A stretch of DNA of 64,000 nucleotides from Arthrobacter woluwensis. Lineage in GTDB: Bacteria > Actinomycetota > Actinomycetes > Actinomycetales > Micrococcaceae. Of the stretch, positions 43,763-52,610 are shown in pieces. The notes beneath the pieces are model-generated. The model made no database searches and had not been told where the DNA came from. It saw only the letters and a list, made by a program, of their open reading frames with translations. The number at the start of each line of letters is the position of its first letter. The first letter of the stretch is position 1. Where the stretch lies: positions 2,542,001 through 2,606,000 of the forward strand of contig NZ_JAUSXR010000001.1 in NCBI RefSeq assembly GCF_030816155.1. The letters are read 5' to 3'. The position numbers and the translations under genes were made by a program.

Positions 43763-45589
43763 TCAGGCGGTGACGGTCAGCGGCCGGCCGTCGACCACCA
43801 GCTTCCAGTCGTTGCGGGCGAAGACCGCGGGATCCAGGACCCCGTGCTCCACGACGTAGTCGATCATGAGCTGACGGATCTCCTGCTGGCTGTTCGTCAG
43901 GACCGGGGCCTGGGTGACGCCCGGGAAGCTGCCGCCACCGCTCTGACGGTAGTTGTTGATCGCCAGGGCGAACTCCGCGCCGTCCGCGACAGGCGCTCCC
44001 CCGTAGCTCAGGCCCTGGATGCGCTGACCCGCGGGACGGGCCACGTCGATGCTGTACTCCAGGGGTGCGTCCAGGCCGAAGACGATGTCGTAGTTGTAAT
44101 CCGGGGTGCCCGCCGGAGCCAGCGCGGTGGGGGCGTTGGTCAGATCCGCGGCGGCCACCGTAGCGCCCGCGACGGTCTTGTAGTACGTCGCCGACCACTC
44201 CAGGTAGGCCTTGAGCTGGGCGCCGGTGAGCTTGATGCTGAGCAGCGTGTTGTCGAAGATGTAGAGGCCCGCGATGTCGCGGATGGTGAGCGGACCCGCG
44301 GCCACGTCGACCGAGCGGGAGAACGGCGCGGCGATCGACAGCACCGGCAGCCCGGCGTTCGGGCCGCCCGCCATTTCTGCCTTGATCCGGGTCGCCTGAA
44401 CGAAGTTGATCGCGTCGATGGCCGCGGTGTCCTCCCAGCAGGCCGTGGCCGTGGACAGCGGCGCCGTGGAGGACCCGATGGCGGTGTTCACGTACTTCAC
44501 GGCCTCGCGGTGGGCCGACGTGACGGCCTTGACGACGGCGGGGTCCTCGGGCGCCGTCTTGGCGTCCAGCAGGTGGGAGTGCGCGGTCTCGACCTTCCAG
44601 TGGCCCCGCTCCTTGACGAGGTCCAGATCGATGACGGAGACCCGCATGCCCCAGCGCAGAGGCTCGGTGAGCAGCACCTGCCGCCCCGTGGCCGTGTTGG
44701 TCACGAACCGTTCCGGGATCTCCTGGTGCGCGTGGCCGACGAGGATCGCGTCGATCCCGGGCACCTGCTCGGCGAGCTGGCTCGAGGCGTTCTCCGGGAA
44801 CGGCAGGGCGTCGCCATAGGAGGAGCCCGGCGTCGCTCCGGAGTGGCAGGAGACGATCACGACGTCCGCGCCGGCGGCACGCACCTCGGGGATGACCTTC
44901 TTCGCCTCCTCGACGATGCCGTTGAAGTCCAGTTTGCCCTCCACGTTATGGCGGTCCCACAGGGCACAGCCCGGGGTCACGAAGCCCACGATGCCCACGG
45001 TCACCCAGCCGGCGGAGGTCCGCACGCGCTTGAGGACGTACGGGCTGAAGGCGCGTGCCACACGGCCGGCCACGTGGACGTTCGCGCCCAGGACGGGGAA
45101 CGTCAGCTGGCGCTCCCAGGTGCGCAGGTGGTCGATGCCGTAGTTGAACTCGTGGTTGCCCAGCGCGACGGCGTCGTAACCCACCGCGTTCATGGCGAGG
45201 GCCATGGGGTGCTTGACCGTGCGGGAGGCCGGGCGGATCTTGGCGAAGTAATAGGCGAGCGGGGTGCCCTGGATGGTGTCGCCGGCGTCGATGGTCAGGG
45301 TGCTGGACTCACCGCGTTCGGCCCGGACCGCCTTGATGAGCGACGAGGCCTGGGCGATGCCGATCTGGTTGCCCGCCTTGTCCGCGTAGGCGGTGTCCTT
45401 GAAGTAGTCCCAGTTGAAAACGTTGTTGTGCAGGTCCGTGGTGCCCAGCACGGTCAGGCGGAAGCGCTTGGCGCCGTGGCCGGGGCTCGCCTCGGCGGGC
45501 GCGGCGGCGAGAAGGGCTCCGGCGCTGGAGCCCGCGACGACGGCGGCGCTCAGCATGGCGCGGCGGCTGACGGTGCTGGTTTCACTCAT
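43763..45589 (-). CDS. Secreted 5'-nucleotidase / 2',3'-cyclic phosphodiesterase family protein
   Basis: Extracellular phosphohydrolase for nucleotide scavenging. The 608-residue product opens with a Tat signal (SRRAMLSA at 8-15, hydrophobic stretch, AEA cleavage). The metallophosphatase domain has GTTDLHNN, DAGDTIQGTP, LGNHEFNYG, SCHSG and GHAHQEI, the two-metal ligands in order. The C-terminal nucleotidase domain includes LSIAAPFSRSV and INNYRQSGGGSFPG. No LPXTG anchor is seen at the C-terminus, so it is likely released or loosely wall-bound. Precise substrate unknown. Confidence 0.93.
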   Translation of the reverse strand: MSETSTVSRRAMLSAAVVAGSSAGALLAAAPAEASPGHGAKRFRLTVLGTTDLHNNVFNWDYFKDTAYADKAGNQIGIAQASSLIKAVRAERGESSTLTIDAGDTIQGTPLAYYFAKIRPASRTVKHPMALAMNAVGYDAVALGNHEFNYGIDHLRTWERQLTFPVLGANVHVAGRVARAFSPYVLKRVRTSAGWVTVGIVGFVTPGCALWDRHNVEGKLDFNGIVEEAKKVIPEVRAAGADVVIVSCHSGATPGSSYGDALPFPENASSQLAEQVPGIDAILVGHAHQEIPERFVTNTATGRQVLLTEPLRWGMRVSVIDLDLVKERGHWKVETAHSHLLDAKTAPEDPAVVKAVTSAHREAVKYVNTAIGSSTAPLSTATACWEDTAAIDAINFVQATRIKAEMAGGPNAGLPVLSIAAPFSRSVDVAAGPLTIRDIAGLYIFDNTLLSIKLTGAQLKAYLEWSATYYKTVAGATVAAADLTNAPTALAPAGTPDYNYDIVFGLDAPLEYSIDVARPAGQRIQGLSYGGAPVADGAEFALAINNYRQSGGGSFPGVTQAPVLTNSQQEIRQLMIDYVVEHGVLDPAVFARNDWKLVVDGRPLTVTA

Positions 45590-45668
45590 GAGTTACCTCT
45601 GCGGGGTGACGATGGGTTGACGCCCGGAGACCGGGCGCGAGGGGATGGACCGAGGGGCCCAAAGCGCC

Positions 45669-45697
45669 AGTCTAGGCCGCCGTCACAGCCCTGGGAA
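45669..45697 (-). promoter_or_regulatory. Candidate promoter of the 5'-nucleotidase gene
   Basis: On the minus strand TTCCCA (45692-45697) and TAGACT (45669-45674) are 17 bp apart; predicted leader is ~70 nt. Confidence 0.4.
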
Positions 45698-45792
45698 GGA
45701 GTTGTGAAACGATTCCTGAATTGTTCACCGGAGGTTGCCGCCCGTCCGCGCAGTGCCGGCCAGCGCGGCACTCCCCCGGTCCGGTTAACGCG

Positions 45793-45826
45793 GAAGGTCC
45801 CGCCCACCGAAGTGGACGGGACCTTC
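45793..45826 (-). terminator. rplJ-rplL terminator with C(UUCG)G loop
   Basis: GAAGGTCCCG (45793-45802) pairs with CGGGACCTTC (45817-45826), one C-A mismatch, then CCAC/GTGG around a loop that reads TTCG on the minus strand. It lies 56 bp after the rplL stop. Confidence 0.85.
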
Positions 45827-45881
45827 TCAGCAGACAGTCTCCCGATCCTCAGAGGACCGGGGAACCGACCAGCAGCAGGTG

Positions 45882-46259
45882 CTACTTGACGGAAACCGAA
45901 GCGCCGGCAGCCTCGAGCTGCTCCTTGGCCTTCTCGGCGGTCTCCTTGTTGACGCCCTCGAGGACGGCCTTGGGGGCACCGTCGACGAGGTCCTTGGCCT
46001 CCTTCAGGCCGAGGGAGGTCAGGGCGCGCACCTCCTTGATGACACCGATCTTCTTCTCGCCAGCGGCTTCGAGGATGACGTCGAACTCGGTCTTCTCCTC
46101 GGCCTCTTCAGCAGCGCCGCCACCGGCGGGGCCTGCAACGGCAACAGCTGCGGCGGTGACCTCGAAGGTCTCCTCGAACAGCTTGACGAACTCGGAGAGC
46201 TCGATGATGGTCAGTTCCTTGAAAGCTTCAATGAGCTCTTCGTTGCTGAGCTTCGCCAT
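45882..46259 (-). CDS. rplL: 50S ribosomal protein L7/L12
   Basis: L7/L12 forms the stalk that recruits GTPase factors. The 125-residue product has the N-terminal dimerisation helix ([20 protein letters not shown]), an Ala/Gly hinge ([14 protein letters not shown]) and the C-terminal domain with [20 protein letters not shown]. It follows rplJ by 62 bp behind AGGAAGGA. Confidence 0.98.
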   Translation of the reverse strand: MAKLSNEELIEAFKELTIIELSEFVKLFEETFEVTAAAVAVAGPAGGGAAEEAEEKTEFDVILEAAGEKKIGVIKEVRALTSLGLKEAKDLVDGAPKAVLEGVNKETAEKAKEQLEAAGASVSVK

Positions 46260-46321
46260 GATTGGCGTCCTTCCTGTAGTTGGTGCCTGCGCACCACAGT
46301 GTGTGGGTGGGGAGAAGAGAC

Positions 46322-46879
46322 TCAGGCCTCTTCGGAAGCGGCCTCGGCCGGAGCCTCGGCAGGTGCTTCCTCAGCGGCGGGCGCCGGAGCGCCGTTCTCT
46401 TCTTCGAGCTTGATGCGCAGGGCATCAATGATGCGGGCAGCTGCGGCAGCCGGGGCCTTGAGGACACCGGCGACCTTCGCGAGCTGCAGCTCACGGGACT
46501 CGAGAGCGGCCAGTGCGGCGACTTCCGAAGCGTTCAGAGCCTTGCCCTCGAAGTAACCGGTCTTGATGACCAGCTGCTTGTTGGCCTTGGCAAAGTCCGT
46601 GAGGCTCTTCGCGGCAGCAACAGCGTCGCCCTTGATGAAGGCGATTGCGGTGGGGCCTGCGAGCTGGCCGTCGAACGCGTCGACACCGGCTTCCTTGGCT
46701 GCAATCGCGGTCAGGGAGTTCTTGACGACGGAGTACTTGGTCTCCGCGCCCAGGGAACGACGCAGCTCCTTGAGCTGTGCGACAGAGAGCCCGCGGTATT
46801 CGGTCAGGACAGCGGCGGTCGATTCGTTGAAATCGGTGGTGATCTCAGAAACTGCGGCCACCTTGTTCGGCGTTGTCAT
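46322..46879 (-). CDS. rplJ: 50S ribosomal protein L10
   Basis: L10 anchors the L12 stalk and represses its own operon in many bacteria. The 185-residue product begins with [20 protein letters not shown] and [16 protein letters not shown]. An Ala/Glu/Pro tail of ~25 residues ([18 protein letters not shown]) follows the L12-binding helix. A terminator-like hairpin in the leader suggests attenuation control. Confidence 0.98.
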   Translation of the reverse strand: MTTPNKVAAVSEITTDFNESTAAVLTEYRGLSVAQLKELRRSLGAETKYSVVKNSLTAIAAKEAGVDAFDGQLAGPTAIAFIKGDAVAAAKSLTDFAKANKQLVIKTGYFEGKALNASEVAALAALESRELQLAKVAGVLKAPAAAAARIIDALRIKLEEENGAPAPAAEEAPAEAPAEAASEEA

Positions 46880-46971
46880 AACCCTCCTTCCGGGGAATCA
46901 GGCCGGTCAGGAAGGTCCTCGCTGCTCGCGGCGTGAGCCGCGCATCAGGTACTCAGGGGCACCAACAAAAA

Positions 46972-46997
46972 ACGCCCCGCGCAGGCGCACGGGGCGT
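46972..46997 (-). promoter_or_regulatory. rplJ (L10) leader attenuator
   Basis: ACGCCCCG (46972-46979) pairs with CGGGGCGT (46990-46997); on the minus strand six T residues follow at once, a complete intrinsic terminator ~90 nt before rplJ. Upstream minus-strand sequence GCAGGTGAACCGAG is the kind seen in L10-binding leaders. Inference: free L10 shifts the leader to termination. It could alternatively terminate the upstream acetyltransferase transcript. Confidence 0.65.
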
Positions 46998-47178
46998 GGA
47001 AGATCAGACTTCTCGCTCGGTTCACCTGCGCCGGCCGCCCTTATGCTGAAGGGTCCTTCGATGGAGATCCACACGCCTCTGCGGGGCAGAAAAGCACAGG
47101 GATATCCAACAACCGACGGTCTTTGGTGAATCCAGCTTACGGGAGACCCCGCCGGAGGGGCAAATCGGCGGCCGGTCC

Positions 47179-48300
47179 TCAGCTCAGGTGCGGCTGGCGG
47201 AGGTCAGGCAACTGCTTCTGCCAGAGACCCGTCACCCCCGCCGTCCGGAATCCCAGTTGCTGATTGACGGTGAGCAGATACCGGTTCTCCAGGGCGTTCC
47301 AGGTGTAGATCACGCGGACGTCCGGGAAGAGGTCCTGGAGCTGTTGCATATTGGAGATCTTCAGCAGCAGGCCCAGTTTGTTGCCGCGGTGCGCGAGCCG
47401 CACATGGGTCTCATCCTGGAACACCACGTCCTGCCGCTGCGGCAGCACGCTGATGGTGGTGACGCCCACGAGGACGCCCGTCTCCACATGCTCGACGGCG
47501 GTGACCACCGTCCGCCGCCCCTGCGCCATGGCGATCTCCTCCGCACGGCGCAGCGCCTCCACGTCATAGTCCTCCCAGACATCGGCGGGCACCCCGGCAT
47601 CCGCAGCAGCGGCGAGGGTGAGGTCCTCCGCGGAGGAGTCCAGCGCGGTCATGTCCGCCAGCCAGCGCTCGGGGCAGCGGTCCCGCCAGTGGTGCAGACG
47701 GTACCGGCCGTCGTTCGCGGCTTCGGCCTCCGCCGTGAGCTGCCCCTCCAGCACCGTGTCCAGCGGCAGGGCGCAGGAGCTGAACTGCTCGATCCGCTCC
47801 AGGGTGTAGCCGCTGCGCTGGGCGAAGTCGACGGAGCGGCTCGCGAGCGGCACGAAACCCGGACCGCTGTCCGGCTGCAGGCTGTCCTCCGTGTCCCCGA
47901 GGCTGGCCGCGGGGTGGTTCGTGTCGACCAGAAGGTGCCGCCGACCCTCCGAACGGGCGAACTGCTCCGCGGCGCGGATCAGATCGCGCCCCACGCCACG
48001 GCCCTGGGCCTCCGGCAGGATGTCCAGGGTGAACTCCGCGACGTCGATGTCGCCCAGCAGTGGCAGCGAAATGTCCGCGACGCCGACCATCATGCCGTCC
48101 AGGGTGGCGGTCAGCAGCACCTGCCGCTCATAGGGGTCCCGCAGTTCGTAGAGCTTCTCCAGCGGGGTGTAGGCGAGGTCGTCCGTCCCCCACGTGGCGA
48201 GCCGGACCCGCCGTGACACGTCCACGGCCGCCAGGAAGTCCTCGGCGTCCGGACCGTCGAGGGTGTCCGGGATCCACAGCTGCTCGATCCTGATGCTCAT
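47179..48300 (-). CDS. Two-domain GNAT acetyltransferase (second of pair)
   Basis: The 373-residue product has two GNAT folds: an N-terminal one with AEFTLDILPEAQGRGVGRDL (acetyl-CoA loop QGRGVG) and a C-terminal one with HRGNKLGLLLKISN followed by YTWNALENRYLLTVNQQLGF. The layout resembles mycothiol synthase-type actinobacterial GNATs, but the length and context differ. Its ATG overlaps the upstream paralogue's stop by 4 bp (ATGA), so the two are translationally coupled and may form a heteromer. Substrate unknown. Confidence 0.88.
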   Translation of the reverse strand: MSIRIEQLWIPDTLDGPDAEDFLAAVDVSRRVRLATWGTDDLAYTPLEKLYELRDPYERQVLLTATLDGMMVGVADISLPLLGDIDVAEFTLDILPEAQGRGVGRDLIRAAEQFARSEGRRHLLVDTNHPAASLGDTEDSLQPDSGPGFVPLASRSVDFAQRSGYTLERIEQFSSCALPLDTVLEGQLTAEAEAANDGRYRLHHWRDRCPERWLADMTALDSSAEDLTLAAAADAGVPADVWEDYDVEALRRAEEIAMAQGRRTVVTAVEHVETGVLVGVTTISVLPQRQDVVFQDETHVRLAHRGNKLGLLLKISNMQQLQDLFPDVRVIYTWNALENRYLLTVNQQLGFRTAGVTGLWQKQLPDLRQPHLS

Positions 48301-49421
48301 GAACCCTCCCCTGCCGCCACCCGACCGTCCAGATGTGCCTGCCACTGCCCGTCATGACCCGCCGGTCGGAAACCCATCGCGATGTTTATAGCAAGCATGT
48401 GCTGATTCTCGTCCGCGTTGTACGTGTAGATCCTGCGCACCGCCGGGAACGCCTCCAGCAGCCGTTCGAAGTTGGCGGCCTTCATCCACTGGCCCAGCGC
48501 GTGCCCGCGGTGCCCCGGCAGCACCAGGGTGTTGTCCTGCTCCCCCACCTCGGGATGGTCCGGGAGGTACTCGAGCACGGAATAGCCGGCGAGCTCCCCC
48601 GTGGACCGGTGACGGGCCGCCGTGGTCACCGCCCGCACGCCGCCTTCACGGCGGCGGGCGTCGATCTCACGGACCCTTCCGGCGTCGAAGACCTCCTCGC
48701 CGAGTTCCAGGCCGCCGAGCGGGATCTCCGTGGACATGCTCGTGGAGAGCCGCACGAGATCGTCCACGTATTCCTCGGGCGTCCCGTCGAACCACGTGAC
48801 CAGTTCGTAGGACTCCTCGGCCCGGGCGGCGGCCTCCTCCAGCAGCGCGTGGGCCGCGCGGCGGGACTCGTCGGACACCTCGAGCACACTCGTCCGCTCC
48901 ACCTGCACCAGCTCATAGCCGCGACGCAGCGCGAACCGGACCGCCCGCGACGCCGCGGGGACGCTGCCGCTGCCGGTCGGCGGGAGGAGCCGCTCGCCGT
49001 CGTCGTCCGCAGTGCCCGTGGGGTGTTCGGTGCCCATCTGGACCACGGTGCGGCCTTCACTCAGCGCCACCGCCTCCACGTGGCCCGCCAGCGCGCGGCC
49101 GAGACCGCGGCCCTCGAAGTCGGGGTGCACGCCGACACTCAGCCAGGCCGTGTCGAGGTTGTCCTTGAGCGGCAGATGGATCCAGGCGCGGGCCACCACG
49201 CGGCCTTCGAGGCGCACGAAATAGACGCGCAGCCGGGCGTACTCGGTGTCCCGCCACAGGATGAAGCGCGCGCGGTCCGGAGTGGCCAGGTCCAGATTGC
49301 CCCGGGTCCGGAGCACCAGCTGATCGGACAGCGTGCACACGTCCAGGAAGTCCCGCGCCTCCGGGGACTCCAGAGACTCCGGCAGGACCAGCCGTTCGAT
49401 GCTGAAGGTGGACTCCGTCAT
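48297..49421 (-). CDS. Two-domain GNAT acetyltransferase (first of pair)
   Basis: Paralogue of the next gene at 374 residues. N-terminal domain: AWLSVGVHPDFEGRGLGRAL with the acetyl-CoA loop EGRGLG near residue 105. C-terminal domain: TLVLPGHRGHALGQWMKAAN, then IYTYNADENQHMLAINIAMG. Both acetyl-CoA loops look complete, so two active domains are possible. The flanks are a terminator for rplA on one side and the coupled paralogue on the other. Function not assignable from sequence. Confidence 0.88.
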   Translation of the reverse strand: MTESTFSIERLVLPESLESPEARDFLDVCTLSDQLVLRTRGNLDLATPDRARFILWRDTEYARLRVYFVRLEGRVVARAWIHLPLKDNLDTAWLSVGVHPDFEGRGLGRALAGHVEAVALSEGRTVVQMGTEHPTGTADDDGERLLPPTGSGSVPAASRAVRFALRRGYELVQVERTSVLEVSDESRRAAHALLEEAAARAEESYELVTWFDGTPEEYVDDLVRLSTSMSTEIPLGGLELGEEVFDAGRVREIDARRREGGVRAVTTAARHRSTGELAGYSVLEYLPDHPEVGEQDNTLVLPGHRGHALGQWMKAANFERLLEAFPAVRRIYTYNADENQHMLAINIAMGFRPAGHDGQWQAHLDGRVAAGEGS

Positions 49422-49509
49422 CCCTCCACCCTAACCCGGCGCCGCTCCGCCCGGCCCCGGCGATGGCACGGCACAGCCCGATCCGACGCGGCCGCAGTCC
49501 GGGAACGCC

Positions 49510-49540
49510 AGAGGCCGCCCAGCGATGCTGAGCGGCCTCT
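49510..49540 (-). terminator. rplK-rplA terminator
   Basis: AGAGGCCGC (49510-49518) pairs with GCGGCCTCT (49532-49540); an inner CAGC-GAT-GCTG stem closes it. It lies 58 bp after the rplA stop and before the acetyltransferase start. Confidence 0.82.
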
Positions 49541-49598
49541 GTCAGGGGTGGCCTCCGTCGTCAGACGGGACCTTGCAGGCCAAGCCTGCGAGGGGCGA

Positions 49599-50306
49599 CT
49601 AGGCGCCGAGGACGACCTTGGTCACGTTCGGGTCCACGGAGATGCCCGGGCCGAAGGTGGTGGCCACGGTGGCCTTCTGGATGTAACGGCCCTTGGCGGC
49701 GGTCGGCTTCAGACGAAGCACCTCTTCCAGAGCAGCGGCGTAGTTCTCGGCGAGCTTCTCGGCGTCGAAGCTGGCCTTGCCGATGATGAAGTGGAGGTTG
49801 GAGTGCTTGTCGACGCGGAAGTCGATCTTGCCGCCCTTGATGTCGTTGACAGCCTTGGCGACGTCCGGGGTCACGGTGCCGGTCTTGGGGTTCGGCATGA
49901 GGTTACGCGGACCCAGGACCTTACCGAGACGACCGACCTTGCCCATGAGCTCGGGGGTCGCGACGGCGGCGTCGAAGTCGGTCCAGCCACCGGAGATCTT
50001 CTCGATCAGGTCGTCGGAACCGACGAAGTCGGCGCCGGCGGCCAGTGCGGCCTCAGCCTTGTCACCCGTGGCGAACACGAGGACGCGGGCGGTCTTACCG
50101 GTGCCGTGCGGCAGGTTGACCGTGCCACGGACCATCTGGTCGGCCTTACGGGGGTCGACACCCAGGCGGAAAGCCACCTCGATGGTCGCGTCGAACTTGG
50201 AGGGGTTGGTCTCCTTGGCCAGGGTGACCGCCTCGGCCGGAGCGTAAAGCTTTTCCGCGTCGATCTTGGCGGCGGCTGCCTCATATGCTTTGCTGCGCTT
50301 TGCCAT
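49599..50306 (-). CDS. rplA: 50S ribosomal protein L1
   Basis: L1 forms the mobile stalk that releases E-site tRNA and can repress its own mRNA. The 235-residue product starts [16 protein letters not shown] at ATG 50306 (longer in-frame sequence is not L1-like). It contains [19 protein letters not shown] and [20 protein letters not shown]. It lies 127 bp after rplK. Confidence 0.98.
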   Translation of the reverse strand: MAKRSKAYEAAAAKIDAEKLYAPAEAVTLAKETNPSKFDATIEVAFRLGVDPRKADQMVRGTVNLPHGTGKTARVLVFATGDKAEAALAAGADFVGSDDLIEKISGGWTDFDAAVATPELMGKVGRLGKVLGPRNLMPNPKTGTVTPDVAKAVNDIKGGKIDFRVDKHSNLHFIIGKASFDAEKLAENYAAALEEVLRLKPTAAKGRYIQKATVATTFGPGISVDPNVTKVVLGA

Positions 50307-50433
50307 GCTGCGTATTTCTCCTTGTGCAGTTGTGGTCTGCGGACCGCGCTCGGCCCTGCCACTGCCCCGTCGTTGCACGGGACGTTATGAATTTCGAAGT
50401 GCCGGCGAACCGGCGGGTGGCCTGAGGCCGTGA

Positions 50434-50862
50434 TTACTCGACCGTGATACCCATGGAGCGAGCGGTGCCGGCGATGATCTTGGCAGCAGCCTGGACATCG
50501 TTGGCGTTGAGGTCGGCCAGCTTGGCGGTGGCGATTTCCTCGACCTGTGCCTGGGTCAGCTTGGCGACCTTGACGGTGTGGGGGGTTGCAGAGCCCTTGG
50601 CCACGCCTGCGGCCTTCTTGATGAGCTCAGCAGCCGGCGGGGTCTTGGTGATGAAGGTGAACGAGCGATCCTCGTACACCGTGATCTCGACCGGGATGAC
50701 GTTGCCGCGCTGGGATTCCGTCGCAGCGTTGTACGCCTTGCAGAACTCCATGATGTTGACACCGTGCTGACCAAGCGCGGGACCGATCGGAGGGGCCGGG
50801 TTGGCGGCACCTGCCTGGATCTGCAGCTTGATGAGGCCGGTGACCTTCTTCTTGGGAGCCAA
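50434..50862 (-). CDS. rplK: 50S ribosomal protein L11
   Basis: L11 is in the GTPase-associated centre and is needed for RelA activation and thiopeptide binding. The 142-residue product has [20 protein letters not shown] and the Pro-rich [19 protein letters not shown] region. Start is TTG at 50862 with AAGGA seven bases upstream. It follows nusG by 130 bp. Confidence 0.98.
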   Translation of the reverse strand: MAPKKKVTGLIKLQIQAGAANPAPPIGPALGQHGVNIMEFCKAYNAATESQRGNVIPVEITVYEDRSFTFITKTPPAAELIKKAAGVAKGSATPHTVKVAKLTQAQVEEIATAKLADLNANDVQAAAKIIAGTARSMGITVE

Positions 50863-50992
50863 TGTAGGGTCCTTCTCTCAATTGCTTACTGAGGAACAGG
50901 AGTGCGCCTCAGCTGGGTGACCACCTTGGCGAGGTGGCCGGACGTTCCAGAACCGCTAAAGCAGCACGGTCCGGGAACGAAATCTCGGGGTG

Positions 50993-51800
50993 TCAGATCT
51001 TGGTGACCTGGTTGAACGCCAGCGTGACCGGGGTCTCGCGCTCGAAGATGGAGACCAGGACCACGAGGGTCTGGGACTCGACCTTGATCTCGGAGATCGT
51101 GGCGGGCAGGGTCTCGAACGGGCCCTCCTTCACGATCACGGACTCGCCGACCTCGAAGTCGACGTGGACCGGAGCGGCGGCGACGCGGGCCTGCTTGCCG
51201 CCTTCCTGCTCCGCCTGCTCCTGCTCGAAGACCGGGGCCAGCATGGAGACGACCTCGTCCAGCTTCAGCGGGACCGGGTTGTGGGCGTTGCCCACGAAGC
51301 CGGTGACGCCCGGGGTGTGGCGGACGGCGCCCCAGGAAGCGTCCGTGAGTTCCATGCGGACCAGGCAGTAGCCCGGGATGCGCACGCGCGTGACGACCTT
51401 GCGCTGCGCGTTCTTGATCTCCACGACCTCTTCCATGGGGACCTGGATCTCGAAGATGTAGTCCTCCATGTCCAGGGTCCTGGACGCGGGTCTCGAGGTT
51501 GGTCTTCACGCGGTTCTCGTAGCCGGCGTAGGTGTGGACGACGAACCAGTCGCCCTCCTGGCGGCGGAGCTTGGCCTTGAAGGCCTCGAGGGGATCCTCG
51601 GCAGGTGCTGCGGGAGCGGCGTCGTCGCTCTCCTCCGCGTCGACAGTCTCCGCGTCGTCTGCCTCGGCGACGGCTTCCGCATCCTCGGCCTCGGCGGCCG
51701 GGGTTTCGGGCGCAGCAGTGTCAGCCTCGACGGCGTCCTGGGACTCCGGGGCGACGTCCTGGTTGACGGCCTCGCTGAATTCGAGCTCCTGCTCAGACAC
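50993..51800 (-). CDS. nusG: Transcription factor NusG, frame split by an apparent 1-base insertion
   Basis: NusG binds RNA polymerase and couples it to the ribosome or Rho. From GTG 51800 (AGGAGA upstream) the frame encodes [15 protein letters not shown], a ~75-residue acidic extension, then [20 protein letters not shown]. After TRVQ it shifts; the rest, [20 protein letters not shown] through the KOW domain ([20 protein letters not shown]) to the end, lies in another frame. Removing one C near 51479-51480 restores RVQTLDMEDY and a 268-residue protein. NusG is near-essential and both halves are well conserved, so a sequencing error is likeliest. Confidence 0.95.
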
Positions 51801-51958
51801 GTGGTCTCCTGCTTCGTCGTTAGTGCATTGCAAGCGTGGGTACGCTCGGGGTGGCCGAGCCACCCAGAGGGGCATCCCACTTAAATGGCTCAATTCCACA
51901 GGCAGCCATCTCAACCCCCTCGCGGGGGCGATCCGGTGGCCTGCGGAAAGTCAGTCGG

Positions 51959-52240
51959 TCAGCGTTCCGTGGGACCCGTGCCGCCGAACACCCAGCCGAC
52001 GCCCACGCCGAAGGCGAGGTCCAGGAGGGTGACGATCAGCATGACGATCGCCACGAAGACCAGCACCACCAGCGTGTAGTTGAGGAGTTCGGAGCGGGTC
52101 GGCGTGACGACCTTCTTCAGCTCGCCGATCATCTGCCGGAAGAACAGGGCGATCCGGGCGAAGAAGCCCAGCTTCTTACCCTTCTTCCCGCCGCTCTTGG
52201 CTGGACGGCCCTGAGCGTCATTGGCGGCAGTATCGGTCAC
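51959..52240 (-). CDS. secE: Preprotein translocase subunit SecE
   Basis: SecE clamps SecY. I start at GTG 52240, where GAGGGAA lies upstream; 32 more in-frame residues upstream are not SecE-like. The 93-residue product has a disordered Lys/Gly-rich N-terminus, then the amphipathic helix FFRQMIGELKKVVTPTRSEL, one membrane span and a short tail. It precedes nusG, the conserved tRNA-Trp-secE-nusG-rplK order. Confidence 0.96.
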   Translation of the reverse strand: MTDTAANDAQGRPAKSGGKKGKKLGFFARIALFFRQMIGELKKVVTPTRSELLNYTLVVLVFVAIVMLIVTLLDLAFGVGVGWVFGGTGPTER

Positions 52241-52355
52241 TGTTCCCTCGCTCTTCTTTGCCGTGCTGTTCTGACGAACCCGTGCGGCTACCGTTCGGCA
52301 AGCCTCAGTGCTGGTGCTGTGGTTTTCCCGGCTCACGCCTGGAGCTAACCATGCG

Positions 52356-52428
52356 CAGGGCAGACAGGACTCGAACCTGCAACCTGCGGTTTTGGAGACC
52401 GCTGCGCTACCAATTGCGCCACTACCCT
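52356..52428 (-). tRNA. tRNA-Trp (anticodon CCA)
   Basis: A 73-nt cloverleaf on the minus strand. The acceptor stem AGGGTAG pairs with CTGCCCT, with discriminator G. The anticodon loop is CTCCAAA, reading CCA, and the T-loop is GGTTCGAGTCC. No CCA is encoded. It lies 115 bp before secE, the usual actinobacterial place. Confidence 0.97.
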
Positions 52429-52469
52429 ATGGAATCGGATGGCCTTTCGGCTTCCAACACCGAGGTACA

Positions 52470-52498
52470 ACTATACGCAAGATGTGGGAAAACGTCTA
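52470..52498 (-). promoter_or_regulatory. Candidate tRNA-Trp/secE promoter
   Basis: On the minus strand TAGACG (52493-52498) and TATAGT (52470-52475) are 17 bp apart, 42 bp before the tRNA 5' end. It closely resembles the rpoB promoter. Confidence 0.6.
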
Positions 52499-52610
52499 AG
52501 TGGGACTCATCGCCGCTTCCGGCTGTGCCTCGTGGATCACCTCAGCCTAAGCTTGGAGGTGCCGGTTGACCCCGGGATCACGCTGAAAAACACGCGAAGG
52601 ACTCCGCCCC

